Source: CAWFPR01 sp963817635 (GTDB taxonomy: Bacteria; Acidobacteriota; Vicinamibacteria; Vicinamibacterales; 2-12-FULL-66-21). Taken from it: DNA of 64,000 nucleotides. The notes under the pieces were generated by a model. The model saw nothing but the letters and a program-made list of their open reading frames with translations, did not search any database and had not been told where the DNA came from. This document shows, piece after piece, positions 46,361-58,800 of this stretch; position 1 is the stretch's first letter; each line of letters starts with the position of its first letter. The stretch lies in the NCBI GenBank assembly GCA_963817635.1, contig CAWFPR010000026.1, positions 1 to 64,000 on the forward strand, in the 5' to 3' direction. A program made the translations under genes and the position numbers.

Positions 46361-48587
46361 TCAATAGTGGAAGCGGTAGCGCAGCTCCGCGAAGATCTCG
46401 CGGGGACTGTTGAAGTGCGTTCCGCCGAACGTGGGGCTGGCGTCGATGAGCACCCGGCGGTTCCCGGCGTTCAGCACATTGATCGCTGCCGACCACCTGT
46501 CCGAGAACGTCCTGCCGGCCATCAGGTCCACGGTCGTATGGCTGCTCAGCGGCGGACCGTCCTCGGCTGGAAAGCCCGAGCCGTAGTAGAGGTTCGCCCC
46601 GCCGAACCATCCGCGCGGCAGCAGGACATTGAAGCCGGCGCTCAACGTGTTCCGCTGATCGTGGTCGAGCGGGAAAGTCCCTTCGGCCGGCGAGAAGTCC
46701 GTCAGCCCGCCGCTCACGCCGCCAATGCCGTCGGCGTGCTGGTGCGAATAGGCCACGTGCACCTGTCCTCCATGCCACGTGCGCGGCGAGCGAACGGTCA
46801 GCTCCCATCCGCGGATCAGCGCGCCGTCGATCGTCAGCGGCAGGAACACATTCGAGTTGCCGACCGGATTGTGGTCGAAGAAATTGGTCGCGCGCGTCCG
46901 GAACCTGTCTGTGTCGATCGACCAGCCGTGTACGGGTATCGTCACGCCGGCCTGCCATTCCTCGTCGCGCTCACCCGGAAGCGGCACGAAGGCGACATCC
47001 TGGGCGGTCACGAACTCGAGCAGAGGCCCCGAGACCGTCGCCAGCGGCGGCGGCTGGTAGAACCGGCCATAGAAGCCACGCACCGCCCAGCCGACCTTCG
47101 GGATCTGCACGGTGGCGCCGGCGCGAGGGCTGGTCGCGTTCTCGGAGACGCCCCCGCGAAACGCCGTCTGCCGGATGCCACCGCTCAGGGTAAGCCACGA
47201 CGTCGGACGGAACCGGCCCTGGACGAACGCGGCAAGCTGGTGCCCCGACGGCGTGAGCCGCGACAGGAAGTCCCCGCCCGTCCGATCCGCGAAGCTGACG
47301 CCGAACAGTTGCGTATCGCGCTGGTCGAACACGTACAGGCCGGCCTGGAGGTCGTCTCGCAGCGTGCTCCTGGCAATCGTCACCTGGCCTCCCACGTACC
47401 GGGACGACCGATGGTCGGTCGTGGCGATCGGCGTCTCGTCGCCGTCGTAGTTCGCCGCATTCCAGTGGACGAACGGCGAGACCGTCAGCAGCGTGCCCGC
47501 GCTGAACGTTCGCACCCACGAGAGATTGACGAACGCGTCCGACTCGCGCTGCCGCGCCGAGATGCCTGCCGCGCCGGCCTCCGCGTCGTGCGGAATCTGA
47601 TAGACGTCGTGGCGCGCCGAGGTCACCAGGCGGAGCTGGTTGCGCGGAGTCGCGTTGAAGATGAGCGTACCTGAATCCGCTGCCGCCCGCTTCACGATCG
47701 TGAATCACCTCCGGCACCGGCGTCTCGAGCCCGAGGTCGCTGCGGTTGCCGCTGACGCTGCCGTAGTAGGCGAATCGCTCCGTGTGCCCGCCGAGGTTGA
47801 ACTGGTCGTTGGTCTGCCGGTAGCTCCCCGCGCTCACGACCAGCTCCGCCTCGTTGTCGCGTTCGAATCCGGTGCGGGGAACCACGTTGAAGACGCCGTA
47901 GGTGCGGTCGCCGTACTCGGCGTCGTAGCTCCCCCGCTGCACGTCCAGGTAGTCGATGTCCTTCGGATCGAACTGCGGTCCGACGTTGGTGGCGATGTTC
48001 GTGTTCGGCACCGGCACCCCGTCGATGAGCCAGCTCACCTGATGGCCTCCGCGCAGGTGCAGTTGATCGTGGGTCGTGTAGGCCCCAGGCACGAACGCCA
48101 GAATCGCCTGGAGGCCGTTGGTCCGATCCGCGCCCGGCGTGAACCGCACGTCGCTCCGGCTCACGAGGGTCGTCGGCGTCATCGAGCCGGTGAGCGGCCC
48201 TTCACCCATCGCGGTAATCGTCACGCTCTGCGAGACCCGCGCGACCTGAAGGGGGATGTGGAGGATCGGACCCGCGCCGGACACGACGGTCACGGGCTGG
48301 GTGGCGGTCTCGAACCCGTCGAGACTGACCGACACGGTGTAGTCGCCCGGCGGGACCGCGGCGAACTGGAACTCGCCGTTCGCGCCGCTGGCCGCCGTCT
48401 GACTCCAGTCGGCGTGAACCGCCGAGAGCGTCACGGTTGCACCGGGGACGGGCCGATGCTGCGGGTCGTGGACGATGCCGTTGACCGTGCCGGCCGAAGC
48501 CGCCAGCAGGGTCGCCGGCAGCAGGGCCAGGAACAGGGCAAGCCCGCGGTGCCATGCTCGAGCTGGCGAAGTTGTGCGCGCACGCAT
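46361..48587 (-). CDS. TonB-dependent receptor with N-terminal carboxypeptidase regulatory-like domain (one frameshift)
   Basis: Outer-membrane receptor of about 740 residues. From ATG 48587 there is a signal peptide, then a CarboxypepD_reg-like beta-sandwich (GTVNGIVHDPQHRPVPGATV). A plug domain follows (LQAILAFVPGAYTTHDQLHLRGGHQVSWLIDGVPVP-type, with DIDYLDVQRGSYDAEYGDR). The barrel fills the rest and ends with an aromatic C-terminus, LRYRFHY, as needed for barrel assembly. The frame shifts near 47695 (VIHDR continues as KRAAADSGTLIFNATPRNQ). No TonB box is evident. Substrate unknown; in this phylum such receptors take up glycans, peptides or metal chelates. Convergent with the polyphosphate enzyme. 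Confidence 0.88.
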
Positions 48588-48660
48588 TCTACGATTGTAG
48601 CGTCCGAACCACGGATGCCTTTCTCGTCGCCGCCGGCGACAGGTCGCGCGAGTCCCCAGG

Positions 48661-51560
48661 CTATTTCTTCTCCGGCATCAGCGTGACCTTCACGTAGTTG
48701 CCGGTGTCGAGGTAGGTCTGGGCCGCCTGCTGAATCGCGTCGCCGGTCAGCGCCGCGATCCGTTCCCGCATGTCGAGAGCGGCCGCGATGTCGGCGCCGC
48801 CGCCTTCCTCGTACCGGCGCGAGATCTGGTTGAGGAGATAGCCGTTGTCCTGGCTGTTCCTCTCGAACTCCCGCAGCAGGGTCTCGCGGATGAGGGCCAC
48901 CTGCCCGCGGCGAGAGCGCGCGTGGCCCTGACGAACTCGATCTCGTCGAACACGCGCTGCACGAGCGTGGCGGTGCGCGCCGGATCGCACGTCCAGTCGA
49001 TCCGCACGGTGTACTGCGGCCGCGGGAACTTGTCCGTGTCCGGCGTGGCCGTGATGCTGTAGGTGCCCGCCCAGCTCCTGCCGGATCGTGTCGAGCAGCC
49101 GCGACTGCAGCACGAGCGCCATCGTCCGCAGCGCCAGCCTGTGCGCATCGTCGTACTCGAACGGCCCGGAGAAGACGATCGCCACTTCGCTCTTCGGCGC
49201 GATGCCCTTCTCGACCGTCTTCTCCACGACGCCGGTCGGCGGCGCTGATGCCGAGGTCCCGCCACGTCTCGTGCGCGCTGCGTCGCCGGCAGGCTGGCGA
49301 TGTAGGTCTCGACGAGCGGCTTGATCGTCTCCGGCGTGAAGCTGCCGACGAAGACGAACGTGAAGTTGCTCGCGTCGGCGAAGCGCGCCTTGTAGAACGC
49401 CAGCGACTTCGCGAGATTCCACTGATCCACGGTCGCCGGCGTCTCGGGCTGGCGGCGCGGGCTGTTCTGGCTGAGGGCGGCGTCGAGCGTCTGGTTGAAC
49501 ACGACGTCCGGGCTCGCCATCTGGTTCGCGAGCAGGCCCCTCGCCTGCGACGCCATCGCGGCAAACGCCGTCGGATCGGCGCGCGGCTGCGGTGAAGCGC
49601 AGGTAGATGAGCTGGAACATCGTCTCGAGGTCCTGCGGCGTGCTCCCGCCCCCCATGCCCTGGTCGATCTCGTCGATGAACGGCGTCACGACGACGGCCT
49701 TGCCGGCCAGGAGCTTGTCGAGCATCACGGCGCTGAACGGCCCGACGCCGCCGGCGGGGACGACGCCGTCCGCGACGCGCGCGGGGATGAAGTCGGCATC
49801 GCTCGCCAGCGACGTGCCCCCCAGGCGCCGCGGCGCGGAACAGGATCTGGTCCTCCTTGAGCGTCGTCGGCTTGAGGACGACGGTGGCGCCGTTCGACAG
49901 CGTCCACTCGGTGATGCCGGCGTCGCGCCGAACGGTCGTCTTCACGATCGTGCCCGTGCGGGGGCGGCGCCTCCATGAGCGCCTGTCCGGACGCGGCGTC
50001 CACGTACGGCTCGAGCGGCTTCGCCAGCGGCGGTCTTGACGACCGCCGCCAGCTGCGCGCTGATCCGGCAGGACGACGCCGGCCGCGTCGGGCGCCGAGA
50101 CCACGCACGAGCCGGTTCTCGTCGGGGAACCAGTCCGCCGGCGAGCGCGTTGACCTCGGCCAGCGTGACGGCCGGGATGAACCGCCGGTGGAACGCCAGC
50201 TCCTGCCAGATCGTCGGCAGCGCCTCGTTCTCGAGGAAGTTGCGCGTGTACTCGTCGGCGCGGCTCGCGGACTCGCGGTCGGGGCTCTCCGTCACCACCC
50301 GCTCGTAGCCGAGCATCATCGCCTGCTTCGCGCGGGCCAGCTCGGTCGCGGTGAAGCCGAACCGCGCGACCCGCTGGAGCTCGGTCACGAGCGCGTCGAG
50401 GCCGCGCGCCACGCCGTCGTTCGCCACGAGCGCCTGGAGCGACCGCTTCGTCCTTCGTCCTCGGCGTCGGGAACAGCGCGCGGTCGGCGGCCGCGCGGAG
50501 AAACGGCGGATTCGCGCTCTGGCTGAGCTCGTCGAGCCTGGCGCCGAGCATGCCGGCGAACAACTGGTCGAGCATGATGTCGCGATAGCCGCCGACCGAG
50601 CCCTGGTTGCGCGCCGGCCGGAGGTCGCTGATCTCGACGACGGTCGCGGTCGTTTCCTTGTCGGTGACGACCGCGTAGCGCGTGCCGGCATGCTCCGGCA
50701 CGTCGAACGCCGGCCGCGGCCGCTCGGGCGACGGCGACGGCGAGCGACGAGAAGTGCTGCTTGATCATGCGCCACGACGGCGTCGCGATCGATGTCGCCG
50801 ACGACGATGACGGCCATCAGGTCCGGCCGGTACCAGTCGTGGTAGAACCGCACCAGCTGCTCGCGCTGCGCGTGCTCGATGATCTCGGGCTTGCCGATGG
50901 GCGGCCGATCGGCGTAGCGCGACCCTTCGAGCTGGACGCGGCGGATCTTGTCCTGGGTCCGCTCGCCCGCGCCCAGGTGCATCCGCCACTCCGACAGGAC
51001 GATGCCGCGTTCGTGATCGATGCCGGCCTGATCGAACGTGGCGCCCTGCGCCCAGTCCTCGAGCACGAGCAGCGCGCGGTCGAGCACGCCGCGCGACGTC
51101 GGTCGGCACCCGCAGCGTGTACTGCGTGTCGTCGTAGCTCGTCGCGGCGTTCGCGTCCGGGCCGATGCTCAGGCCGAGCGACGAGAGAAAGTCGAGGATG
51201 CTCTGGCGCGGGAAAGTGGCGCGTGCCCTCGAACTCCATGTGCTCGACGAAGTGCGCCAGGCCCTGCTGGTCCTCGTCTTCGAGCACCGAACCGGCCTTG
51301 ACGACGAGCCGCAGCTCGGCCCGGCGGGCCGGCTTGCCGTTCGCCCGCACGTAGTAGCGCAGGCCGTTCGGCAGCGTGCCGACAGCGACTTCAGGGTCGA
51401 CCGGCATCTGCTGCGAGAGCGCATAGGACGCGACCGACGCGGCGGAGGTCTCGCGCCCGGGGGGCGTGGGCTGCGCGGTCTGCGCAGACGCCGCCGCCAC
51501 CCCGGCGGCAAGGACGCCGGCCAGGACACTGCCGATGATGCGGACGCGCGGGTAACTCAT
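48661..51560 (-). pseudogene. M16 family zinc metallopeptidase, heavily frameshifted
   Basis: Would be a two-unit PqqL-like M16 peptidase of about 960 residues. A signal peptide starts at ATG 51560 (MSYPRVRIIGSVLAGVLAAG). The inverted zinc motif is HFVEHMEFEGT, and the N-domain continues DFLSSLGLSIGPDANAATSY in a second frame. Conserved segments jump frames at least ten times, near 51210, 51095, 50765, 50740, 50447, 50130, 49820, 49590, 49250, 49065 and 48905. Readable pieces include FYHDWYRPDLMAVIVVGDID, FTATELARAKQAMMLGYERV, TEWTLSNGATVVLKPTTLKE, FVGSFTPETIKPLVETYIAS and YLLNQISRRYEEGGGADIAA, ending NYVKVTLMPEKK. Protein-level sequence is otherwise well preserved. So either the assembly is poor here or the gene broke very recently. 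Confidence 0.8.
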
Positions 51561-51683
51561 ACGTCCCATCCTACCGGAAGCGCGCCAGCCGGTGGAATGG
51601 AACGGTGCCGGTTGCAGGAATTCCGGCCCGGGCGCGATGTAAACTCGTTCGCTCCGGGCCTGGTCTGAACAGGAGGCGGTTTC

Positions 51684-54129
51684 ATGGATACGCTGCTTCA
51701 GGACCTGCGATTCGCGTTTCGGAGTTTCCGTCGCGCGCCGGCCTTTCCGCTGGCCGCGATCGTCACGCTGGCGCTGGGCATCGGCGCCACGACGGCGATC
51801 TTCACGACGCTCAACGCCGTCCTGCTGAAACCGCTTCCCTATCCGCAGGCACAAGACCTCTACAACCTCAGGACAAGGCTGACCGACGGCCGCGTCACGA
51901 CGGGCATGTTGTCGAACGGTGAGATCTCCAGATTGAATGCGCCGGCCCTCCCAATCGCGCGCGCCGCGGGCATGCAGGAAGCCGACCTGACGCTGCTGCA
52001 CGACGACGGCACGCCGCAGCACGTGAAGATCTACGGCGTGACGGAAGGCTTCTTCGAACTGTTCGGACTGCCGATGACGCTCGGAGGCTTCGTGCACGAA
52101 CAGTTCGCGCGGCCGGCGCCGCCGGCGCCCAACGCTCCCGCGGGGCAGGGTGCTCCTCCGGTCGTCGTCATCTCGTATCGCGTCTGGAAGGACCTCTACC
52201 ACGGGGATTCGGCGATCGTCGGCCGCCCGATTCGGTTTGCGGAAATCGGCACGACCATCGCCGGGGTCGCACCGCGCGACTTCGACACGCCGCACGGCGG
52301 TGATTTCTGGTTCAGCCAGCAACTGGACAAAGACGACATCAATCATTTCTTCGACGGCTTCATGCGGCTGAAGCCAGGCGTGACGCCGGAGCGGGCCGGC
52401 GCGGAAATGGCGTCGGTGATGGCGGGGCTCGAGCGGGACTTTCCCGCGTCGGATCTCAACCGCGCCTACGTGATGAAGCCGCTCGTCGCCGTCGGTCGTG
52501 GGAGACCTCGGGCCCATCCTGATCATCGTGATGTCGGCCACCAGCCTGTTGCTCCTGCTCGCCTGCGTGAACGTGACCAACCTGCTGCTCGCGCGCGGCG
52601 CCGCGCGCGCCAGAGAAATGGCGGTGCGGGTCGCGCTCGGCGCCGGACGGGGACGCGTCATCCGGCAACTGCTCACCGAATCGGCGCTGCTGTCCGCCGC
52701 CGGAGCCGTGCTGGGCACGCTGGTCGCGTACGGCGGCGTGCGCGCGCTGCTCGCGATGGGCGCGTCGAAACTGCCGCGGCTCGACACCGTCACGTTCGAC
52801 GCGCGCGTGCTGCTCTTCGCGCTCGCGGCACTCTGCGTCAGCGGCATCCTGGTCGGCTTCGCGCCGGCCCTGCGGCTCGCGGGCACGGACGTGCGGGCGA
52901 TGATGAGCGAGAGCACCCGCTCGACGAGCGGAGGGCGCGGCACTGCACGCTGGCTGAGTGCGATGACGGTGATAGAAATCGCGCTGGCGATCATGCTCGT
53001 GGCAGGCGCCGGCTGGCTGGTGCGCGGGTTTGCCAGCCTCCGGAGCACGAATCTCGGCTTCGCTTCCGACAATCGGCTGCTGTTCGATGTGTCCTTCCTT
53101 GGAGCGAAGTATCCGGATGGCACCTCCGTCCGCTCGGCGTCCCGCGCATTGATGGACCGGCTCGCGTCCGTTCCGGGCGTCGCGGCCGTCGGCGCCACCT
53201 CGGACTTCCCGCTCAGGAACTCCCTGGAAGGGTCGCTCCTCGCCCAGTTCCACGGCGAGCCGTTCGACTCCGTGCATCCGATCGGCACGCGGCAGCGGTT
53301 CGTCAGCGAAGGGTATTTCGCGACGACCGGCACGAAGCTGCTCCAGGGGCGCGACTTCGGGCCTGACGATCGCGCGGCGACGACGCCGGTCGCCATCGTC
53401 AACAGCACCTTCGTGAAGCGGTACCTGGCGGGACGCAACCCGATCGGGCTGCAGTTCTCCGCCGGCTACCCGCTCCCCGATCCGCGCAACGAGGTGACGG
53501 TCATCGGCGTGGTGGACGACGTGCGTCAGAAGAGCGTGCGCGACGAGCCGGAACCGGCGTTCTATTCGTCGCTGGAGCAAGTCCCTCTCCGGAGCCAGAC
53601 GCTCGTCGTCGCGACGGCCGGGAGCGACGTCGCCTCGCTCGAGTCCACTCTGCGCGGCGAGGTGCGGCAGTTCGATCCGGAGATTGCCGTCGAGTTCGAG
53701 CTGGTCCCGGATCTGGTGGCGGGCACGATGAGCCGGCAACAGCTCGGCATGACGCTGATGCTGATCTTTGGCGGCCTCGCCATTCTCCTGGCGGCCGTCG
53801 GCATCTACGGCGTCGTGGCGTACGCGGTGTCGCAACGGCGGGGAGAAATGGCGACGCGGCTGGCCCTGGGCTCGACGCCGGGCGGGGTGTTCTGGCTCGT
53901 GATGAAACACGGCGGCACGATCGGCGTCGCCGGCGCGACGATCGGCCTGGCGGTCGCGTACCTGTCGGGAAAAATCGTCGCAAGCCAGGTATACGCCATC
54001 CGCGCATCCGACCCGATCATGCTCACGGGCGCGATCACGATCGTGGCCGGCATCACCGCGGCGGCCACGGCGATTCCCGCGTGGCGCGCATCACACCTGA
54101 AGCCGTCGGCAGTGCTGCATTCGGACTAG
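51684..54129 (+). CDS. ADOP-type ABC transporter permease 2 (one frameshift)
   Basis: Duplicated FtsX/MacB-type permease of about 815 residues. It starts MDTLLQDLRFAFRSFRRAPA (AGGAGG 9 bases upstream), then LGIGATTAIFTTLNAVLLKP, a MacB periplasmic domain, and FtsX core 1 (LLLACVNVTNLLLARGAARA, REMAVRVALGAGRGRV). Core 2 ends the protein (AAVGIYGVVAYAVSQRRGEM, ATRLALGSTPGG, WRASHLKPSAVLHSD). The frame shifts near 52495 (KPLVAVGR to GDLGPILIIVMSATS). It belongs to a different subgroup from permeases 1 and 3. No ATPase, regulator or export partner lies beside it. Its start is divergent from the M16 peptidase. Confidence 0.87.
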
Positions 54130-54196
54130 GGCGATACCGCAGGCCGACGACGATCTCGAACGGCGGTAGCCGGTGCAGAGGCTCCGGCCACGCCGG

Positions 54197-56083
54197 TCAC
54201 CGTCGCGCGAGCGGCAGCCGGAACGCCGCCATCTCCTCGCCGTTGCGGACGTACAGGATGTCCCCGACCAGGACCGGATGGTTCCAGGTTTTTGCATCGA
54301 GCACAGGGAACCGCGCCAGCTCGGTGAACTGATCGGGCGTCGCCTTGACGAGCGCCAGCTCGCCTTCCTCCGAAAGCACCAGCATCACGTCCTGATCGGG
54401 AAGGAGGATGAGCTGCCCGTTGCCGAATCGTCCGCCTTTCCACGCCCGCGTGCCGTCGGCCAGGTCGACGCAGGCGAGGATGCTGCCATCGAACCCGTAG
54501 GCATGTCCGTCGTGCACGACGTAGTCGTTGAAGTACGGCTTCAGCCCCCTCGACGTCCAGCGCTCTTCGACAGTCCAGCCGCCCGGCGCGGACCCACCGG
54601 CCCCGACCGAGATGCGGCGGATGCCCGCCCCGCCCATCGCATCGGCGGTGGTAATCAGGAAGTCGCCTCCGGCAATCTGCGCCGGCTGCACGATCGGGAC
54701 GCCCTGCCACGCGTCCTCCCAGAGCAGCGTGCCGTCGGACGGCGCGACGCTGCTCACGCCGGCGCCATTCAACAGCAGGATCTGCCGGACTCCGTCAATC
54801 GTGACGAGATGCGGCGAGCTGTATCCGCCGCCGCCGGACTTGCGGGACCACCGCGGCGCTCCGGTGGCCGCGTCGTAGGCCGCGAGTGCGCCGGACGCGG
54901 CAATCACGACCAGGTCACCGACGACGAGCGGTGACCCGGCGAAGCCCCAACCCGGCACGCTCACACCGGAGTCGGCCGCGACGCTGCGCGACCACACGAC
55001 AGCGCCGTCGCGGGCATCCAGGGCGTTGACGATCCCGGTTGCCCCCAGCGTGTAGACACGGCCGTTGTCGAGCGCCGGTGTCGCGCGCGGACCCGCGCCG
55101 CCGTTCGATTCCCAGAACCGGACCTTGTCGCGGTGCATCCACACCGCCTGGCCCGTGGACGACTCGTAGCAGGCGACAATCTCGTCTTCGCCCCGCTGCT
55201 CCTGCGTATACAGACGGTCGCCGGCGACGGCGAACGACGACCAGCCCGGCCCGATCGGCTTCCGCCACAATTCCACGGGCGGCGACGTCGCCCAGTCGGT
55301 CTCGATCGTCACACCGTGGACGACGTCGTCACGATTTGGTCCGCGGAAGCCGGGCCATTCGATGGGCGTCGCCGAAGGCGCCTCAGGGACGGCCTCGCCG
55401 GCTCGCGCCGGGGCTGCCGCCACGGCGGGAGTCGTCGGCGCGGGCGACGGTGCCGGAGCTTCGTCCTTTGCCGCGGGCGCATCTTTGGGGCTCTCCACGG
55501 CTACCGGCGCGGGCGCGGGCGGCAGCACGGGGGCAGCCTGCGCCAGGAGGCGTTCTTCGGCAGTCGGTGTCCACCGCCACGCGAGATCCGGCACGCCGCC
55601 GAGGATGCCATTCGTCCGGACGAGCGTCCACACGCCGCTGCCGATCAGGATGGCGGTCGCCATGGCGGCCCACCTCGCGGCGCCAGTCAGACGCCGGCTG
55701 GCCAGCGCCCAGCCGACGAAGGCGAGGCTCACGGTCGGCGGTACGGCGTAGATGGTGAACATCATGCCCATCATCCCGTTCTGAATGGAGATGTGCGTCA
55801 GGGGCCGGGTGACGGCCGCCACGACGATCATCACGGCGATGGCACCCACGCGCTCGAACCACGGCGCCCGGCTGAAAAGGATCCACCAGAGGGCAATCGC
55901 CAGGGCACCCACGAAACCGCCGAGCACCGCGAAAAGCGGCACGTCGATGCCGAAGATCTGTGCCCCTGGCGCAACGGCGGGAAGCAGGAATCGGACAATG
56001 AGCAACAGCACCGCGAGGCTCACACCGGGCCACAGCCGGAGCGGTTTGCGCGAGGGGCCTTCGTAGGCCGGGTTGATCGTCAT
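54197..56083 (-). CDS. PQQ-like beta-propeller protein with N-terminal membrane region
   Basis: About 628 residues, intact. The first ~175 residues hold five hydrophobic helices (LAVLLLIVRFLLPAVAPG, LFAVLGGFVGALAIALWWIL, AIAVMIVVAAVTRPL and two more). A Pro/Ala-rich linker follows (AAPVLPPAPAPVAVESPKDA and on). Residues ~270-628 form a BamB/PQQ-dehydrogenase-like propeller with repeats such as DRLYTQEQRGEDEIVACYES, GRVYTLGATGIVNALDARDG and GHAYGFDGSILACVDLADGT, each closing with a W-x-R/K strand. The opening WPGFRGPNRDDV is typical of this PQQ-like family in Acidobacteriota and Planctomycetota. No PQQ-dehydrogenase catalytic residues are identified. It lies between two permeases on the same strand as permease 3. 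Confidence 0.85.
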   Translation of the reverse strand: MTINPAYEGPSRKPLRLWPGVSLAVLLLIVRFLLPAVAPGAQIFGIDVPLFAVLGGFVGALAIALWWILFSRAPWFERVGAIAVMIVVAAVTRPLTHISIQNGMMGMMFTIYAVPPTVSLAFVGWALASRRLTGAARWAAMATAILIGSGVWTLVRTNGILGGVPDLAWRWTPTAEERLLAQAAPVLPPAPAPVAVESPKDAPAAKDEAPAPSPAPTTPAVAAAPARAGEAVPEAPSATPIEWPGFRGPNRDDVVHGVTIETDWATSPPVELWRKPIGPGWSSFAVAGDRLYTQEQRGEDEIVACYESSTGQAVWMHRDKVRFWESNGGAGPRATPALDNGRVYTLGATGIVNALDARDGAVVWSRSVAADSGVSVPGWGFAGSPLVVGDLVVIAASGALAAYDAATGAPRWSRKSGGGGYSSPHLVTIDGVRQILLLNGAGVSSVAPSDGTLLWEDAWQGVPIVQPAQIAGGDFLITTADAMGGAGIRRISVGAGGSAPGGWTVEERWTSRGLKPYFNDYVVHDGHAYGFDGSILACVDLADGTRAWKGGRFGNGQLILLPDQDVMLVLSEEGELALVKATPDQFTELARFPVLDAKTWNHPVLVGDILYVRNGEEMAAFRLPLARR

Positions 56084-56154
56084 CGGGATATCCACCCCTC
56101 CATCGTGGTTGACCGAGCGGTGCCGCAGGCGGTCGATCGCCGGCGGCGTGGAAT

Positions 56155-58793
56155 CTACTCCGACCGGAGCGCCCGCAGGACGTCTACCCGTGACGCCCGC
56201 GAAGCCGGCATCATCGAGGCGAGGACGGCTGCGCCGACGAGAACGGCCGCGGCGCCGGTGACGGGAAGGACGCCGGGCCACTGGACGTGTTCGACGAATC
56301 TCGTGGCCACGAGCGCCAGCACGCTGCCGCCTGCCGCGCCGGCCGCGATTCCAGTCGCGGCGATCAGCACGCCTTCCGAGAGCACTCGCGCCAGCAGGTG
56401 CCGCGGCGGTGACCCGACGGCGAGCCGCACGCCGAACTCGCGCGTGCGCGCGCTCACGGTGAAAGCCAGGACGCCCGCCACGCCGACGACGGCGATCAAC
56501 AGGGCGATGCCGGCGAACCCCGAGAACACGAAGGCGCTCAGCCGCTCGGGCGACAGCACCTCGGCGCGCACGTCCTCGAGGGTCGCGGCGCGCTCGACAG
56601 GCTGGTCGGCGGCAATCGTGCGAATGACGCGCCGCACCGCCGGGACGAGCGCGTAGGGATCGCCGGCTGCATGCACGAACAGCCGGCCGGCGAGACCGAT
56701 CTGCTGGACAGGGTGGTAGATCGTCAGCGCCGGTCCGCGCACGACGTTCTCGTCGTCGACGTCGGCGACGACGCCGACGATACGGCGCGGCAGGGGTTTG
56801 CCGAAATACGGATCGGTCCACCACATCTTCCGGTTCAGCGCGTCCCCGTTCGGGCACAGGCGCTGCGCGACGCTCTGGCTGACGATGACGACCGGCTCGC
56901 TGCCCGCGCGGTCCTCGTCGGTGAAGTCGCGGCCGGCGAGCATCGGGACGCCGATCACGGCGAAGAAGCCGGGCGCCACGATGCGGAAGCGCGCGCGCGG
57001 ATTCTCTTCGCCGTCGGCGGGCGTGTAGCCCTCGACGCGCGAACGACACGCCATGGCCGAAGCTGCCGGCATCGCGCCAGGGCACGAAGCTTCCGACCGC
57101 CACGCCGTTCACGCCCGGCAGCCGCGCGATTCGCCGCGTCGCTTCCCGGTAGAAGCCGGTCACCGTCGCGTCTCCGATGCCGACGCCGGTCGCCGAGGGT
57201 GGGATGTCGAAGACCAGCACGTGCCGCATGTCGTAGCCGGTGTCGGCCGTCTCCAGGGCGACGAGCGTGGCGAGGAGCATGCCCGGCGCCGGCGAGCAGC
57301 ACGAACGAACAGGCAATCTGCGTGGTCGCGAAGACGCGCAGGCGGCGGTTCGTGCCCGACGTGATCCGAACCGTGCCGCTCGCCAGCCCGAGGCCGGAGG
57401 ATGCGCGCGGCGAGGGCAGACGCGGGACGTAGGCGAGCAGCACCGCCGCGGCCATCGCCAGTCCCGCGCCAATCCAGAGCACGCTCGGATCGACGGTGAC
57501 GTCGAGCGCGCGGACCGAGAAGCGGGCGGCATACCGCGCGACGACACCCACGAACGGCCGCGCCATCGCAACGCCGAGCACCGCCCCGGCGCCGCACAGC
57601 ACCAGGCTCTCGGCGAGCAGCGTGCGCCTGAGCGCGCCCGTGCTCGCGCCAAGCGCGGCGCGCACGGCCAGCTCCCCTTCGCGGCGCACCGATCGCGCCA
57701 GGATCAGGTTCGCGACATTCGAGCAGGCGATGACGAAGACGACCCCGGCCGCGGCCAGCAGCAGAAGCAGGACCGGCCGCGCCGGCGCCGTGATTTGATC
57801 GCGCAGGCGGCGTGACGCTCAGTTGGACGTCGGTGCCCGGCCGAATAGGCCTCCGGGTGCGCGCGCATCGAGGCGTCATGGACCGCGGTCAGCTCAGCCC
57901 GCGCCGCTTCGAGCGAGGCGCCGGGCGCAAGGCGGCCGAAGAGCTCCGTCATCCGGTGGGTGCGGTCGGTCACCATCGTGGCTCCGAGATGGTGCGGGCT
58001 CGTCACGACATTGGCGATGATTTCGGTGTCGGCCGGATACGGCACCGACGGCTCGAGCACGCCAACGACGGTCGCGGAACGCGGGCCGAGGCGGATGACC
58101 CTGCCGACCACCGTCCGGTCGCCGTGGAGCGCCGCCATCCAGAAGCGGTAGGTGAGCACCGCCGCGCCCGCCGCCTTCGGGCCCGTCGTCGCCGGCCGTC
58201 AGGAGGCGGCCGAGCACCGGGCGGAGGCCCATCACATCGAAGAACGACCCGCTGACGACCCCCGCCTTCACGATGCGGGGCTCGTCGCCGAGGCCAATCA
58301 GCGTGAAGTCGACCGTGGAGAAGTCGCCGAAGGCGCTGACGGTCGTGATGCCGGACGTGAGGTCGCGAATCTCCGGGATCGAGAACGTCATGTTCCCGGC
58401 GCCAATCGCCGGGGCGCTCTGGCGGATGTAGATGAGGCGGTCGCCGTCGCGGTTGACGAGGGGGCGCAACAGCACGCCTCGGACGACGCTGAAGATCGCG
58501 GCGTTGGCGCCGATGCCGAGCGCGAGCGTCACCACGACCGTGGCGGCGAGCCCCTTCGCCCGCGCGAGCGAGCGGAAGGCGAAGCGGACGTCACGTCCGA
58601 GCGCCGCGACCGACTCGAGCCAGCGGCTGTACCAGACGCGCCGCATCGAATCGCGGATGGCCGGAACGTAGCCGAATTCCCGGAGCGCGGCGAGGCGGGC
58701 GGCCTCGGGATCCTCGCCGCGGTCGATTCGTGCCTTCGCGCTGAGCGCGAGATGGCCACGAATCTCCTCGTCGAGGTCGCGCTCGTCGGGCAC
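56155..58793 (-). CDS. ADOP-type ABC transporter permease 3 with N-terminal prefix domain (several frameshifts)
   Basis: About 875 residues when corrected. The N-terminal prefix domain (DLDEEIRGHLALSAKARIDR, then LAALREFGYVPAIRD) is the piece specific to ADOP permeases with PadR. Then come DVRFAFRSLARAKGLAATVV, LGIGANAAIFSVVRGVLLRP, a MacB-like domain (VVGVLEPSVPYPADTEIIAN), FtsX core 1 (RREGELAVRAALGASTGALR) and core 2 (GVLAFTVSARTREFGVRLAV). It ends SMMPASRASRVDVLRALRSE. Shifts lie near 58180, 57815, 57285 and 57045 at least. The GTG at 58793 opens the domain frame; an ATG at 58797 is one frame off, so the exact start is uncertain. Close paralogue of permease 1. The PadR gene upstream is 8 bases away. 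Confidence 0.85.
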
Positions 58794-58800
58794 GCATGGG

